A model generated the notes under the pieces. That model was given only the letters and a program-made list of their open reading frames with translations, was not told the origin of the DNA and made no database searches. 64,000 bases of DNA from Amycolatopsis sp. NBC_00345 (GTDB lineage Bacteria > Actinomycetota > Actinomycetes > Mycobacteriales > Pseudonocardiaceae): contig NZ_CP107995.1 of assembly GCF_036116635.1 (NCBI RefSeq), forward strand, positions 124,001 through 188,000. Direction: 5' to 3'. Shown piece after piece: positions 27,401-35,871 of the stretch. Both the position numbers and the translations under genes were made by a program. The first letter of the stretch is position 1. The number at the start of each line of letters is the position of its first letter.

Positions 27401-27689
27401 CGATGGGCACCGTGATCGGCTGCTGGAGGTTTTCCTGCCCGAACTGGCCCGGCACGATCCGGCCCGGGCAGCGGATCAGGCCCGGGGGATCGAATTCGCC
27501 CCCGAGCGGGCCCGGGTGCTGGTGAAGATCGCCGCCAAGCTCGCTCCGGACGAACGCAAGCGGATCCTCGCCGAAGCCGTCCGCATCGACCACTGGGCGG
27601 CGATCGTGCCCGCGCTGGACGCCGGCGAATTGGCCGGCCTGCTGAACGTCGCGGACCGGCTGGGCGCCCTCCGTCACCAGGACGAATGA
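24462..27689 (+). CDS. STAND/NACHT-like NTPase with N-terminal RHIM-like motif
   Basis: The 1075-residue protein is a candidate signalling/conflict NTPase. Residues 12-35 carry TNQVLGPVTGSVVQVGHV, whose VQVG core matches the amyloid RHIM tetrad seen in bacterial amyloid signalling motifs. The P-loop APWAGKS (86-92) lacks the first Gly but keeps GKS. Walker B LVLLVDGLDED (167-177) is NACHT/STAND-like, and RVIVSSRF is a sensor. The C-terminal 700 residues are degenerate helical repeats of TPR/HEAT character, likely ligand-sensing. ATG 24462 follows GGGGGAGGAG. It is a lone gene between gltD and the DAHP synthase, with no obvious effector partner. The defence role is inferred from architecture. 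Confidence 0.72.
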   Translation: MVQDRPDRQGPITNQVLGPVTGSVVQVGHVDSITYTGGAPARSRYLEWVRQVAPRQLVGRAGELAELARFCTAPDPAPGYVWWRAAPWAGKSALMATFVLAPPAGVRMVSFFVTARSLGDDRREAFVDVVQEQLAEILGTAKDRDARNLNAVFAEAAEQCLERGERLVLLVDGLDEDQGASTGGHSIAALLPLPAHGLRVIVSSRFNPGVPSDVRADHPVRAADIERALAPAPAAVTARDDMERELDALLRGSAGERDLLGFLVAARGGLTSSDLAELTQRREREAERVLNSVASRSFTRRPAHWRAGEAPEIFLLAHETLQREAADALGPDELAGYREAIDRWAGGYRDAGWPADTPQFLLRGYFRLVRERGDVAALADLAGDQARQERLLDVSGGEVAAMEDLDAARAALLDSAEPDLIRLITVDTYRDNFRQRNQNTPMMLPAVWAALGRTDHAVALAQSMIESVSRRGALLELTGTLARGGEIDRARRLAEEEHEPDLRDALLAEIPVALLRDGRLAEAAGQLDERLSVSRRKRIDAFLVAAGPEPDVDRALLLAQDIPEDELRTATLSAVGALLVPGHPDLALRVAAAMADSHRVSLVFDVARQLRRDGETVRAQELMQETGDSDRLFRASLTEELTVAAEPLEVVQRLSSELGEDVRDRVLFPAVMDALTASGRLEAIPALLDSMTGTYQQNEATIRFITALVAEGQTERAFEYAEQFDPGHPSRLFRFNVLRLWTALAEALLTHGDQAGAYRAAHQAERLARRPAGDYRAVDAITALAGTVVAAGDIRRAELLAPLVPLDEGARGHIQELAGLLAAEGDLRVTEKLVRGLERLSIKARPLVVLARRLRRAGDRAALEGLAGHVRSLAERPESDREFERRSDRAALMTMLCAVGEPAEIIELAARYRTGDDELNFEDAIADGLPELAARGEAAVALELVGMLPRFAARGQLVLVSGLVEAGHLQQAEAVVGNAADGHRDRLLEVFLPELARHDPARAADQARGIEFAPERARVLVKIAAKLAPDERKRILAEAVRIDHWAAIVPALDAGELAGLLNVADRLGALRHQDE

Positions 27690-27737
27690 ACGTCGGCGAC
27701 CCGGCCAAGCCCTCCCTGAGCGGCTCAGCCGGCGGAC

Positions 27738-27743
27738 CTTATC
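27738..27743 (+). promoter_or_regulatory. Candidate leaderless -10 box for DAHP synthase gene
   Basis: TTATCCT ends 7-9 nt before GTG 27753 with no Shine-Dalgarno sequence, matching the TANNNT leaderless pattern. Confidence 0.4.
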
Positions 27744-27752
27744 CTGGGACTC

Positions 27753-29144
27753 GTGAACTGGACAGTGGACGTTCCCGTCGACACGCTTCCCGAACTCCCG
27801 CCGCTGCCGCCCGAGCTGCGCGCGCGCCTCGACGCGGCGCTGGCCAAGCCGGCCGCGCAGCAGCCCGAGTGGCCGGACCCGGAGCTGGCCACGCGGGCCA
27901 GGGCGGTCCTGGAGAGCGTCCCGCCGATCACCGTGCCGGCCGAGATCGACCGGCTGAAGAACCGGCTCGCCATGGTCGCCAACGGCGAGGCCTTCCTGCT
28001 CCAGGGCGGCGACTGCGCGGAGACGTACGAGTCCAACACCGAGCCGCACATCCGCGCGAACCTGCGCACGCTGCTGCAGATGGCCGTGGTGCTCACCTAC
28101 GGCGCGAGCCTGCCGGTGGTCAAGGTCGGCCGCATCGCCGGCCAGTACGCGAAGCCGCGCTCGGCGGCCACCGACGCGCTGGGCCTGCCGGTCTACCGCG
28201 GCGACATCATCAACTCGCTGGAGCCGAAGCCCGAGCTGCGGGTGCCGGACCCGGGCCGGATGATCCGCGCGTACGCGAACGCGGGCGCGGCGATGAACCT
28301 GGTCCGCGCCCTCACCGGCGCCGGCATGGCCGACCTGCACCAGGTGCACGACTGGAACAAGGACTTCGTGTCGTCCTCGCCCGCCGGCGAGCGGTACGAG
28401 GCGCTGGCCGGCGAGATCGACCGCGGCCTGCGGTTCATGAACGCCTGCGGCGTCTCCGACACCTCGCTGCACTCCACCGAGATCTTCGCCAGCCACGAGG
28501 CGCTGCTGCTCGACTACGAGCGCGCGCTGCTGCGGCTGGACAACGCCGACGCGGCGAACCCGAAGCTGTACAACCTGTCGTCGCACTTCCTCTGGGTCGG
28601 AGAGCGGACCCGTCAGCTGGACGGCGCGCACATCGCGTTCGCCGAGCTGCTGGCGAACCCGATCGGGCTCAAGATCGGCCCGACCACCACGCCGGATCAG
28701 GCGCTGGAGTACGTCGAGCGGCTCGACCCGCGTAACGAGCCCGGCCGGCTCACGCTCATCTCCCGGATGGGCAACGGCAAGGTGCGCGACGTGCTGCCCG
28801 CGATCGTCGAAAAGGTCGAGGCGTCCGGGCACAAGGTCATCTGGCAGTGCGACCCGATGCACGGCAATACGCACGAATCGTCGACCGGGTACAAGACCCG
28901 CCATTTCGACCGCATCGTCGACGAGGTCCAGGGCTTCTTCGAGGTGCACCACAAACTGGGCAGCTACCCGGGCGGCATTCACGTGGAGCTCACCGGTGAA
29001 GACGTCACCGAATGCCTCGGTGGTGCGCAGGAGATCTCCGACATCGACCTCTCCGGCCGCTACGAAACCGCCTGCGACCCGCGCCTGAACACCCAGCAGT
29101 CCCTCGAACTGGCCTTCCTGGTCGCGGAAATGCTGCGCGGCTGA
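27753..29144 (+). CDS. aroG: Type II DAHP synthase
   Basis: It condenses PEP and erythrose-4-phosphate, the first shikimate step. The 463-residue size and motifs FLLQGGDCAETYES near residue 80, KVGRIAGQYAKPRS near residue 126, GPTTTPDQALE near residue 310 and the metal/PEP segment WQCDPMHGNT near residue 367 define the plant-like class II enzyme (M. tuberculosis AroG, Rv2178c). GTG 27753 gives the family start MNWTVDVP. In mycobacteria this gene also lies next to pknL, which supports conserved neighbourhood. Confidence 0.95.
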   Translation: MNWTVDVPVDTLPELPPLPPELRARLDAALAKPAAQQPEWPDPELATRARAVLESVPPITVPAEIDRLKNRLAMVANGEAFLLQGGDCAETYESNTEPHIRANLRTLLQMAVVLTYGASLPVVKVGRIAGQYAKPRSAATDALGLPVYRGDIINSLEPKPELRVPDPGRMIRAYANAGAAMNLVRALTGAGMADLHQVHDWNKDFVSSSPAGERYEALAGEIDRGLRFMNACGVSDTSLHSTEIFASHEALLLDYERALLRLDNADAANPKLYNLSSHFLWVGERTRQLDGAHIAFAELLANPIGLKIGPTTTPDQALEYVERLDPRNEPGRLTLISRMGNGKVRDVLPAIVEKVEASGHKVIWQCDPMHGNTHESSTGYKTRHFDRIVDEVQGFFEVHHKLGSYPGGIHVELTGEDVTECLGGAQEISDIDLSGRYETACDPRLNTQQSLELAFLVAEMLRG

Positions 29145-29153
29145 GGTCCGTAT

Positions 29154-29205
29154 TCCGGCGGAAGTCCCCTTTTTCACGGGTGTGGAAATGGAGATTTCCG
29201 CCGGA
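29154..29205. repeat. Inverted repeat downstream of DAHP synthase gene
   Basis: TCCGGCGGAA (29154-29163) and its exact complement (29196-29205) enclose 32 nt of less GC-rich sequence. It may be a weak terminator; a pyrimidine run CCCCTTTTT is in the loop. Confidence 0.45.
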
Positions 29206-29331
29206 GTGCAAAGCATTTCGGTGATTGTTTCCGGCCGGTGCTGGGCCATTGGAGTGCGCCGGTAACGCCGGTATTCGGTCGCGCGACTCCAGTGGCGCAG
29301 GTATTCACCGGCGCGACAGAATCGAGATGCT

Positions 29332-29541
29332 GTGTCTCACGAATACATCGCTGCGACCACGGGCGGCGACCGGGTTTTCACGACCGATTCACACCATGCT
29401 CAGCACCACCGGGGTGTTGAGGGGTGGTACGAGGACCACAAGCCGTTCCTGGACGGTTTGATTTCGGCCGGCAGCCAGTTGCTGGGTGTTTATATTTCGC
29501 ATCGCGGGCAGCGTGGGGCCCAGGTGGTGAAGGTCCGGTAG
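29332..29541 (+). CDS. Small hypothetical protein (69 aa)
   Basis: The frame starts at GTG 29332 and encodes a 69-residue soluble peptide: MSHEYIAATTGGDRVF, then a His-rich stretch, then an amphipathic part with GWYEDHKPFLDG and SAGSQLLGVYISHRG. It has no known domain. Codon use is less GC-biased than its neighbours, and the 190 bp upstream is also AT-richer, so this may be an acquired fragment or a genuine small gene. It is convergent with the acyltransferase gene. Confidence 0.4.
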   Translation: MSHEYIAATTGGDRVFTTDSHHAQHHRGVEGWYEDHKPFLDGLISAGSQLLGVYISHRGQRGAQVVKVR

Positions 29542-29552
29542 CAGCGGCTCGC

Positions 29553-30884
29553 CTAGGCCGTGTCCAGCAGGCCGGCAGCCGATTTCAGGACGGCGTCACG
29601 CAGGGAGCCGATGTCCGGGACGGCCGCACCGTTGGCCTGGAGTCCGATGTGGACACTGTCGCGGTAGTTGGCGACGGCGATGCCGACCGCGTGGCGCGGG
29701 GCGAGGGGCACGAACGGGTACACCTCGGCCAGCGGCGCGCCGTCCAGGGCCAGCCGGGCGGGCGGCAGCGGCACGGTGGTCACCACCAGGTCGAACAACA
29801 GCGGCGCGGCCAGCCCGGCGGTCTTCGCACCGAGGCGGTGCAGGACCGGCGGGACGCGCCCGGCCAGCAACGGGAACGCCCCGGCGCCCCGGGCCGGGCC
29901 GGTCGCCTTGTTCCGCGTCATCGCGTGGCGGACCACGGCGAGGCGCCGCACCGGGTCGTCCAGGCCGATCGGCAGGTCGCACAGGTAACCGGACAGCTTG
30001 TTGCCACCCAGCTGTGTACCGGCGCGGCCGCGCACGCTGACCGGGATCAGCGCCCGCAGCGTGCGGCCGTCGGCGCGCTGCCCGCGGTTGACCAGCCACT
30101 CCCGCAGCGCGCCGGCCAGCACGGCGAGCACCACGTCGTTGCCGGTCCCGCCGTGGGCGCGGCGGATCCGGCGCACGTCGGCGGCGGGCAGCCGGACGAA
30201 GCCGAGCCGCCGTTCGGCCGACGCGGGCGCGGACACCAGCGATACCGGCGACACCAGTGACCGCGGCGGCCGCGCGGCGCGTACCACCGAAGACGCGATC
30301 CCGGCTGTCTCGCCGGCCTGGGCGATCGTGTCCTTCACGGCGCCGAGCGCCGAGCGCGGCTGCGGCACCACGGCCAGGCCACGGCCCGCGGCGGTGGCCC
30401 GTGCGGTGAGCGGCAGCCCGTCCAGCAGGCCGACAGCCACGGCGTACGCACCCGCGCCGTCGGTGAGCGCGTGGTGCAGCTTGAGCAGCACGGCGAACCG
30501 GCCCTCGGGCAGGCCGGACACCACCGTCAGGTCCCACAGCGGCCGCCCGGTGTCGAGCGGCCGTGCGATCCACCGCGCCGCGTACTCCGGCAGCGGGTCC
30601 ACGTCGTAGAGCGTGCTGACCCGGTGGTGGTGGATGTGCTGGGCGGCAACGAAATCCGGGTCCTCCGACCAGGTCGCCGCGCCCGGCGGGAACAGCTCGG
30701 TGCGTGTTTTCTGCCGTAGTTTCGGGATTTCCCCGGCCCGCTCGGCCAGCAGCGCCGCGAGTCGTTCCGGTGAGACCGGCTCGGCGGGCGTGAACGTGAG
30801 CACGGCGCCCATGTGCATCGGCGCGGTTTCGCTCTCCAGGCAAAGAAAAGCGAGGTCGAGCGGACTGAGCGAGGTGCGCGGCAT
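29553..30884 (-). CDS. Wax ester synthase/diacylglycerol acyltransferase
   Basis: The WS/DGAT family enzyme (443 residues) esterifies acyl-CoA to diacylglycerol or fatty alcohol, making storage triacylglycerol or wax. The catalytic HHALTDG motif is at residues 137-143; PLW near residue 115 and a GNDVV segment near residue 255 match the family. ATG 30884 follows AGGAAAGG; the open frame to 30938 is ignored. It is a single gene, convergent with the small frame at 29332. Confidence 0.9.
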   Translation of the reverse strand: MPRTSLSPLDLAFLCLESETAPMHMGAVLTFTPAEPVSPERLAALLAERAGEIPKLRQKTRTELFPPGAATWSEDPDFVAAQHIHHHRVSTLYDVDPLPEYAARWIARPLDTGRPLWDLTVVSGLPEGRFAVLLKLHHALTDGAGAYAVAVGLLDGLPLTARATAAGRGLAVVPQPRSALGAVKDTIAQAGETAGIASSVVRAARPPRSLVSPVSLVSAPASAERRLGFVRLPAADVRRIRRAHGGTGNDVVLAVLAGALREWLVNRGQRADGRTLRALIPVSVRGRAGTQLGGNKLSGYLCDLPIGLDDPVRRLAVVRHAMTRNKATGPARGAGAFPLLAGRVPPVLHRLGAKTAGLAAPLLFDLVVTTVPLPPARLALDGAPLAEVYPFVPLAPRHAVGIAVANYRDSVHIGLQANGAAVPDIGSLRDAVLKSAAGLLDTA

Positions 30885-30997
30885 TCGGCGGCCTTTCCTG
30901 GCATGGCCGGGGTCTCGGGCGAGGAATGACCACCACATCAGCCGGACGTGACGAGAGGGTGGTCAGGGTGTTTCGCGGGCGATAACTACCCGGAGGT

Positions 30998-31864
30998 TCA
31001 CTCGCCTGTGGTAGCGCGGGGTTTGCGCTGCGGGAGTGGTGCGGGCGCAACACTGGGCTGTGGGAGTGGCGCGGCCGCCCCGCCGGGCTGCGGGAGTGGT
31101 GCGCGCGGCCCGGCGGGCTGCGGTAGCGGTGCGGGCACCGCGACGGTCGGTGGCACGTCGGCCGGCGCCGCAGTCGTGGGTGCCACTGCGGCGGGCACCA
31201 CGCCGTACCTGGCGCCGGTGACGGAGACCGAGCTGGTGGCGGCGACCTGCCGGACGGCGACGCCGTTGCCCGGCCGCTTCGGCAGCCCGGGCCACAGCTC
31301 ACCGGCCTCGTGCGCGGCGGCGTGGATCGCGGCGCCGTCGAGGGCGGTGTGCGTTTCCTTGATGCCCCGGTCGAGCCACTGCACCACCAGCGTCAGCGTC
31401 CCGTCCCGCGGCAGCGGCCAGACGAAGACCTGGTGGTCGAAGTGGAACTGGGTGCCGCCGCCGCCCTGCGCGCGCAGCACGGGCCGGTCCGGCTCCGAGG
31501 CCGACGGCACCGAGATGGTCTCCGAGCTGGCCCGGCTGCCGTCCGGGTAGAGCACACCGATCAGCAGGGCGTTGTAGTCCGGGATGCGGCGGTGGTCGAT
31601 CAGGCTGCCGGCGCGGCCGTCGTGCAGGCTGTCGCGCGAGTACACCGCGAGCCGCAGCGTCATCGCCTCCGGCCACACCTCGATGCCACTCAGCGCGACG
31701 ATCGTGCGCGCGGAGCGGCCGAGCGGCATCGCCCACGGCAGCAGCGCCGGGACGATGTGGTCGCTCGGCGGGCCGGTCCAGGGACGGCCCTCGTAACTGA
31801 ACAGCTCCTGCTCCCGCACCGGGAACAGGGGGCGCTCGCGAGGACCGTCCGTGAAGAAGCTCAT
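30998..31864 (-). CDS. Hypothetical protein with APLPQ repeats
   Basis: The 288-residue protein has no recognised domain. Residues 1-215 look globular, rich in beta-strand (TIVALSGIEVWPEAMTLRLA, THFDHQVFVWPLPRDGTLTL-like pattern). The C-terminal 60 residues are low complexity with four APLPQ copies spaced 9-13 residues apart and runs of Val/Pro/Ala. ATG 31864 is used; the frame is open to 32056 without a better start. No signal peptide is visible. It lies between the acyltransferase and pknL, both leftward. Confidence 0.62.
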   Translation of the reverse strand: MSFFTDGPRERPLFPVREQELFSYEGRPWTGPPSDHIVPALLPWAMPLGRSARTIVALSGIEVWPEAMTLRLAVYSRDSLHDGRAGSLIDHRRIPDYNALLIGVLYPDGSRASSETISVPSASEPDRPVLRAQGGGGTQFHFDHQVFVWPLPRDGTLTLVVQWLDRGIKETHTALDGAAIHAAAHEAGELWPGLPKRPGNGVAVRQVAATSSVSVTGARYGVVPAAVAPTTAAPADVPPTVAVPAPLPQPAGPRAPLPQPGGAAAPLPQPSVAPAPLPQRKPRATTGE

Positions 31865-32166
31865 GCCTACTCGCGCGCCGAAAGGTCGCCGTTCCCCAGC
31901 GCCCGGTCCACGGAGGCCGTTGGCTTCCCGGCCTCCACGCCGCCTGCCGGCCGGTGGGCCGGGCCGGAGGACAGCACGTCGGTGACCATGCCCGCCCCTC
32001 CCTTCGCGCCGCTCGGAACGCCCCCGCGGTCGTTCCTGCGCCGGACGCGCCGTCAAGGACTCCTTACCCGCGTCCAGCGCGGGTAAGGAGTCCTTGACGG
32101 CACTTGGCCAGCTGTTGTGTTACCACAGCCGCTCGGGTTTTCGCCAGTGCGGCCGCGGGTGGGCGG
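31865..32166. other. Intergenic region (302 bp)
   Basis: No gene or promoter of clear quality is visible. It contains the 53-bp palindrome at 32049-32101 downstream of pknL. Confidence 0.6.
32049..32101. terminator. 24-bp perfect hairpin downstream of pknL
   Basis: Arms 32049-32072 and 32078-32101 pair without mismatch around a 5-nt loop; the arm begins GCCGTCAAGGACTCCTTACC. It follows the leftward pknL stop by 65 bp and probably ends its transcript. The length and perfection are unusual for a simple terminator. Confidence 0.65.
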
Positions 32167-34224
32167 TCAGCCGCCGAACCCGCGGATCTTCACCTTCGTC
32201 CCCTTCGCGACCAGCGAGCCCGGTTGCGGGTCCTGCTGGAAGACGAAGTCGAACCCGCCGTGGCCGTGGCCGCCGCCGTTGCCGTCGCCGCCCCGGTCGA
32301 CGTCCAGGCCGGCGTCCTTGAGGATCTGCGCCGCCTGGTCGAACGGCTTGAACCGGACGTCGGGTACCTGCACGGAGTTGGAGACGAAGACCTTCACGAC
32401 CTTCTTGCCCGGCGAGTTCGCCGACGGGTCGGTGCGGGTGACGGAGCCGGCCGGCACGGTCTGGGAGAACTCCTCGCCGCCGTCCTGCGGCTGGAACCCG
32501 GCCTGCTGCAGGATCCCGAACGCCTCGTCCTTCGACCGCCCGGTCACGTCCGGCACCGGCGGCAGCGGCTCGGGGCCCTTGGACAGCACCAGCGTGACCT
32601 GGCCGCCGATGTCCACCGGCGTGCCGGCGGCGGGGGAGACGCTCAGCACGGTGCCCGCGGGCGCGGTGTCGCTGTACGCCGGCGTGCCCTGCGTGACGGC
32701 GAGCTGCTGGTCCTGGATCGCCTTGGTGGCGTCGGCGAGCGGGGTGCCCACCTGGATGTTCGGCACCAATGGCCGGCCCTTGGACACGACCACGGACACG
32801 GTGGCGTTCGGCTGCAGCGCGGTGCCCGCGGCCGGGTCGGCCTTGATCACCGTGTTGGCCGCGACGGTGTTGCTGAACTCCTGGCTGTACTGCGGGGTCA
32901 GCTTGGCCGCCCGCAGCGCGTCACCCGCCTCGGCCTGGCTGAGCCCGGCGAGCTTCGGCACGGTCGAGGTGTTCGGCCCGGAGTCGTTGAGGATGAACGC
33001 GTACGCGCCGATCAGCCCGCCGAGCACCAGCACGCCGAGCGCGACCAGGGCGATCAGCTTCCGGCGGTCGCGCGGCTTCTTCTCGGCGGCGGGCGCCGGA
33101 CGCCGGGGCGGCGGCGGGGGCACGGCCTGGTGCTGCCCGGTCGGAGGCGACATCGGCGGCTGCCCCGGCGGCGGGACCGGCACGGCCCTGGTCAGCGCGC
33201 GGGTGCCGCGCGGGCCGGCCACCGGCATGATCTGCTGGGTTTGCTGGTTCTGGTCGGTGACGGGGATGCGCGGCAGGGTGCGCTCGGCGTCGGACACGCC
33301 GTCGCCGTCCGGCGGGGGCGGGATCGGCACGCCCACCAGGCCGAGGCCCAGCTCGGCGCGGACCGCCTGCAGCTCGGTGAGGAACACGCCGGCGTCGGCG
33401 GGGCGCAGCTCGGGGTCGCGCCGGGTGGCGCGCAGGATCAGCTCGTCCAGCGCGGGCGGCAGGCCGGGGCGCAGGTCGCTCGGCCGCGGCACGTCGTCGT
33501 TCACGTGCCGGTAGGCCACCGAGAGCGCGGTGTCGCCGGTGTAGGGCGCCTGGGCGGTGAGCATCTCGTACAGCAGGATCCCGGCCGAGTAGACGTCGCC
33601 GCGCGACGTGGTGGCGCCGGTGGTGACCTGCTCGGGGGAGAGGTAGGCGACGGTGCCGAGGATGACGCTGGAGCTGGTGGTCCCGGCGCTGGCGACGGCG
33701 CGGACCAGGCCGAAGTCCCCGACCTTCACCACCCCGCCGGTGATCACCGTGCTGCTGCGGCCGATCAGCACGTTCTCCGGCTTCACGTCGCGGTGCACCA
33801 GCCCGGCGGCGTGCGCGGCGGCCAGCGCCGAGAGCACCGGCTCGGCGATGCTCAGCGCCAGCGCGACGTCCAGCTGCCCCTGCTCGGCCATCAGGTCGCG
33901 CAGCGTGCCGCCGTCGACCAGCTCCATCACCAGGAACGCCAGGCCGGACTCCTCGCCCGCCGGGGCGTCGAAGCCCTGGTCGTGCACGGCGACGACGTTC
34001 GGGTGGTGCAGCTGCGCGGCGGAGCGGGCCTCGCGCACGAACCGCTCCACGAACGAGCGGTCGTCGGCGAAGCGGGGATCCATGATCTTGATCGCCACCT
34101 GCCGGTCCAGCCGGGTGTCCAGCCCCCGGTAGACCGACGACATCCCCCCGCGGGCCAGCAGCCTGTCCACGCGATAGCGGTGTTCGAGCAGCGTGCCGAC
34201 CAGGCTCGGATGCGTCCGTGTCAC
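32167..34224 (-). CDS. pknL: PASTA-domain Ser/Thr protein kinase (PknL type)
   Basis: The membrane kinase has 685 residues. The kinase domain (about 12-275) shows K46 (VAIK), HRDVKPEN with D146, and DFG at 170-172. A proline-rich linker precedes one TM (LIALVALGVLVLGGLIGAY). Four extracellular PASTA-like repeats follow (VPKLAGLSQAEA, VPNIQVGTPLAD, VPDVTGRSKDEA, VPDVRFKPFDQA), which bind cell-wall fragments in homologues. GTG 34224 is preferred: TACGAT sits 6 nt upstream, a leaderless arrangement. It is divergent from its Rv2175c-family partner, as in M. tuberculosis. Confidence 0.93.
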   Translation of the reverse strand: MTRTHPSLVGTLLEHRYRVDRLLARGGMSSVYRGLDTRLDRQVAIKIMDPRFADDRSFVERFVREARSAAQLHHPNVVAVHDQGFDAPAGEESGLAFLVMELVDGGTLRDLMAEQGQLDVALALSIAEPVLSALAAAHAAGLVHRDVKPENVLIGRSSTVITGGVVKVGDFGLVRAVASAGTTSSSVILGTVAYLSPEQVTTGATTSRGDVYSAGILLYEMLTAQAPYTGDTALSVAYRHVNDDVPRPSDLRPGLPPALDELILRATRRDPELRPADAGVFLTELQAVRAELGLGLVGVPIPPPPDGDGVSDAERTLPRIPVTDQNQQTQQIMPVAGPRGTRALTRAVPVPPPGQPPMSPPTGQHQAVPPPPPRRPAPAAEKKPRDRRKLIALVALGVLVLGGLIGAYAFILNDSGPNTSTVPKLAGLSQAEAGDALRAAKLTPQYSQEFSNTVAANTVIKADPAAGTALQPNATVSVVVSKGRPLVPNIQVGTPLADATKAIQDQQLAVTQGTPAYSDTAPAGTVLSVSPAAGTPVDIGGQVTLVLSKGPEPLPPVPDVTGRSKDEAFGILQQAGFQPQDGGEEFSQTVPAGSVTRTDPSANSPGKKVVKVFVSNSVQVPDVRFKPFDQAAQILKDAGLDVDRGGDGNGGGHGHGGFDFVFQQDPQPGSLVAKGTKVKIRGFGG

Positions 34225-34325
34225 GGCTGAATCGTACGGAACCTTCGGGGTGGCTTGGCGGTGACCTGGCAGGTCACCCGTGCGTACCAATGGGACGGCC
34301 GGTCGAATGTGGCACAGTGTCACCT
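34225..34325. promoter_or_regulatory. Divergent pknL / Rv2175c-family promoter region
   Basis: The 101-bp spacer holds TACGAT (34231-34236, minus strand) 6 nt before the pknL GTG, and CACAGT 8-13 nt before the rightward GTG 34326. Both fit leaderless -10 elements. Confidence 0.4.
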
Positions 34326-34694
34326 GTGAGTGGGATACCTGTCGCCGACGACGTGCTCGACACCGAGGTCGCGGTTCTTCCGCTGACGGAGGTGGCGAAA
34401 GCGCTCGGGACTTCCGTCAACAAGGTGCGCCAGATGCTGCGCGAAGGCCAGCTGATCGCGCTGAAACGCGGCGGCGAGCTGTTCGTGCCCGGCGCCTTCT
34501 TCGTCAAGGACGGCGTGGTCAAGGGCCTGGCGGGCACGATCACCGTGCTCGCGGACTCCGGCTTCAGCCGCACCGAGATGCTGCGCTGGCTCTTCACGGA
34601 GGACGACACGCTGCCGGGCGCGACCCCGGTGAACGCGCTCCGCACGAGCCACGGCACCGAGGTCAAGCGCCGCGCGCAGGCGATGGCCTTCTAG
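34326..34694 (+). CDS. Rv2175c-family winged-HTH DNA-binding protein
   Basis: The 122-residue protein has an N-terminal helix-turn-helix (LPLTEVAKALGTSVNKVRQMLREGQL) followed by a wing-like LKRGGELFVPGAFF and a conserved C-terminal domain (LRTSHGTEVKRRAQAMAF). M. tuberculosis Rv2175c, phosphorylated by PknL, has the same layout and the same divergent position, so it is a likely substrate of the adjacent kinase. GTG 34326 gives the family start. Confidence 0.9.
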   Translation: MSGIPVADDVLDTEVAVLPLTEVAKALGTSVNKVRQMLREGQLIALKRGGELFVPGAFFVKDGVVKGLAGTITVLADSGFSRTEMLRWLFTEDDTLPGATPVNALRTSHGTEVKRRAQAMAF

Positions 34695-35849
34695 CCTTCG
34701 GCCCGTCCCGCGGCCCGGTCGCCGGTGAACACACCAGGTAACCGATCGCGGCGGCGAGTTGCAGCCCGCGGCGGCGCACAGGCACGCCGTCGGAGATTGC
34801 CCGGCGAAGGGTCCCGCGAAGGCCGTGCCCGCGGCCATCCCGGCGATCTTCACGCTCGCGGCGGTGGTGAACACCTGCGCCCGCACGTCCGCGGGCGCTT
34901 CCCGGTGCCGGACCGCGAACACGGCCGCGAGCTGCGGCCCTTCGCCGAACCCGATCAGCACGGCCGCCGCGACCAGCAGGATCGCGTTCGGCGCCGCCGC
35001 GGCCGCGAGGAAACCCGCGCCGAGCACGATCGTGCTGAGCAGCACCGTCGTGTCCGGTGGGCGGAGCGGCGGGCGGCGGGCCAGCAGGGCGTTGGCGAGC
35101 AGGGAAGCCACGGCCATGACGGTCAGCAGCAGCGTGCCGTACCCCGCGCCGCCGAGCCGGTGGATGCCCAGGACCGGGTAGCAGACCATGGCCATGCCGA
35201 TGCCGGCGTACGACAGCGTGGTGGTCACGGTCGCGCGGCGCAGCGGGCGGTTGCGGACCAGGACCAGTGCGGCGACGGCGAGTTTTTGCGGGTTTCGCGG
35301 GCGCTCCGCCCGGCGCGGCAGGTGCCAGGCGACCGGGACGGCCGCCGCGACGAGCACGCTCGCGAAGGTGAGCGCGAACGGCGCGCCCGCGAGGTTCGCC
35401 AGCAGCCCGGCGAGCCCGGGGCCGGCCAGGCTCGCGGCGGTGAACGTCATCGCGTCGAGCGTGCTCGCCCGCGGCAGCCGCTCTGGCGGGACCAGCGCGG
35501 GCAGCTGCGCGGTCCAGCCGCCCGCGACCGCCGGGTTGAGCAGGCCGGCGAGCGCCGCCGTCGCCAGCACCAGTGCGAACGGCACGCGGCCGAAGGCCAC
35601 CGTGATCAGCGCGAGCCCCACGGCGTACCCGGCGAGCGCCGTCGCCAGGACCCGGCCGGGGGAGCGGGCCCGGTCCAGTACCGCGCCCAGCACCGGCCCG
35701 CCGAACGCCGCCGCGATGGTCAGTGCGGCCAGCAGGGCCGAGCCCGTGACCGCCGTCGACGAACTCAGCCCCAGCAGGAGCAACGCGGGACCGGAGGACT
35801 CGTCGCCACTGCGGGCGGCCGTCGCACCGATCAGGTAACGGCTCAACAC
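34663..35849 (-). CDS. MFS transporter with probable frameshift near the 3' end
   Basis: The 12-TM major facilitator has typical segments (GGPVLGAVLDRARSPGR loop 2-3 motif A-like; ASLAGPGLAGLLANLAG; NAILLVAAAVLIGFGEGP). In the uninterrupted frame TM12 breaks off after PTACLCAAAG and reads as arginine-rich sequence antisense to the whole Rv2175c-family gene. Adding one G in the GGG at 34765-34767 restores LQLAAAIGYLV and a stop at 34663-34665. So a 1-nt deletion (or sequencing error) is likely. The start is uncertain: GTG 35849 avoids overlap with the divergent CGNR gene, while ATG 35879 is also in frame. Confidence 0.7.
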
Positions 35850-35871
35850 AAGCAAGACGTTACAGTGGGGT

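Noticed and set aside
27690..27752. Effector gene partnering the STAND protein
   Set aside because: Only 63 bp to the DAHP synthase gene; no frame with a matching VQVG motif.
24810..29249. 1479-codon leftward frame across the STAND and DAHP genes
   Set aside because: It overlaps two genes with clear motifs on the other strand; low-complexity Arg/Gln/His-rich translation.
34320..34662. Continuation of the MFS frame through the Rv2175c-family gene
   Set aside because: It is antisense to the entire neighbouring gene and lacks hydrophobic segments; a frameshift explains it better.
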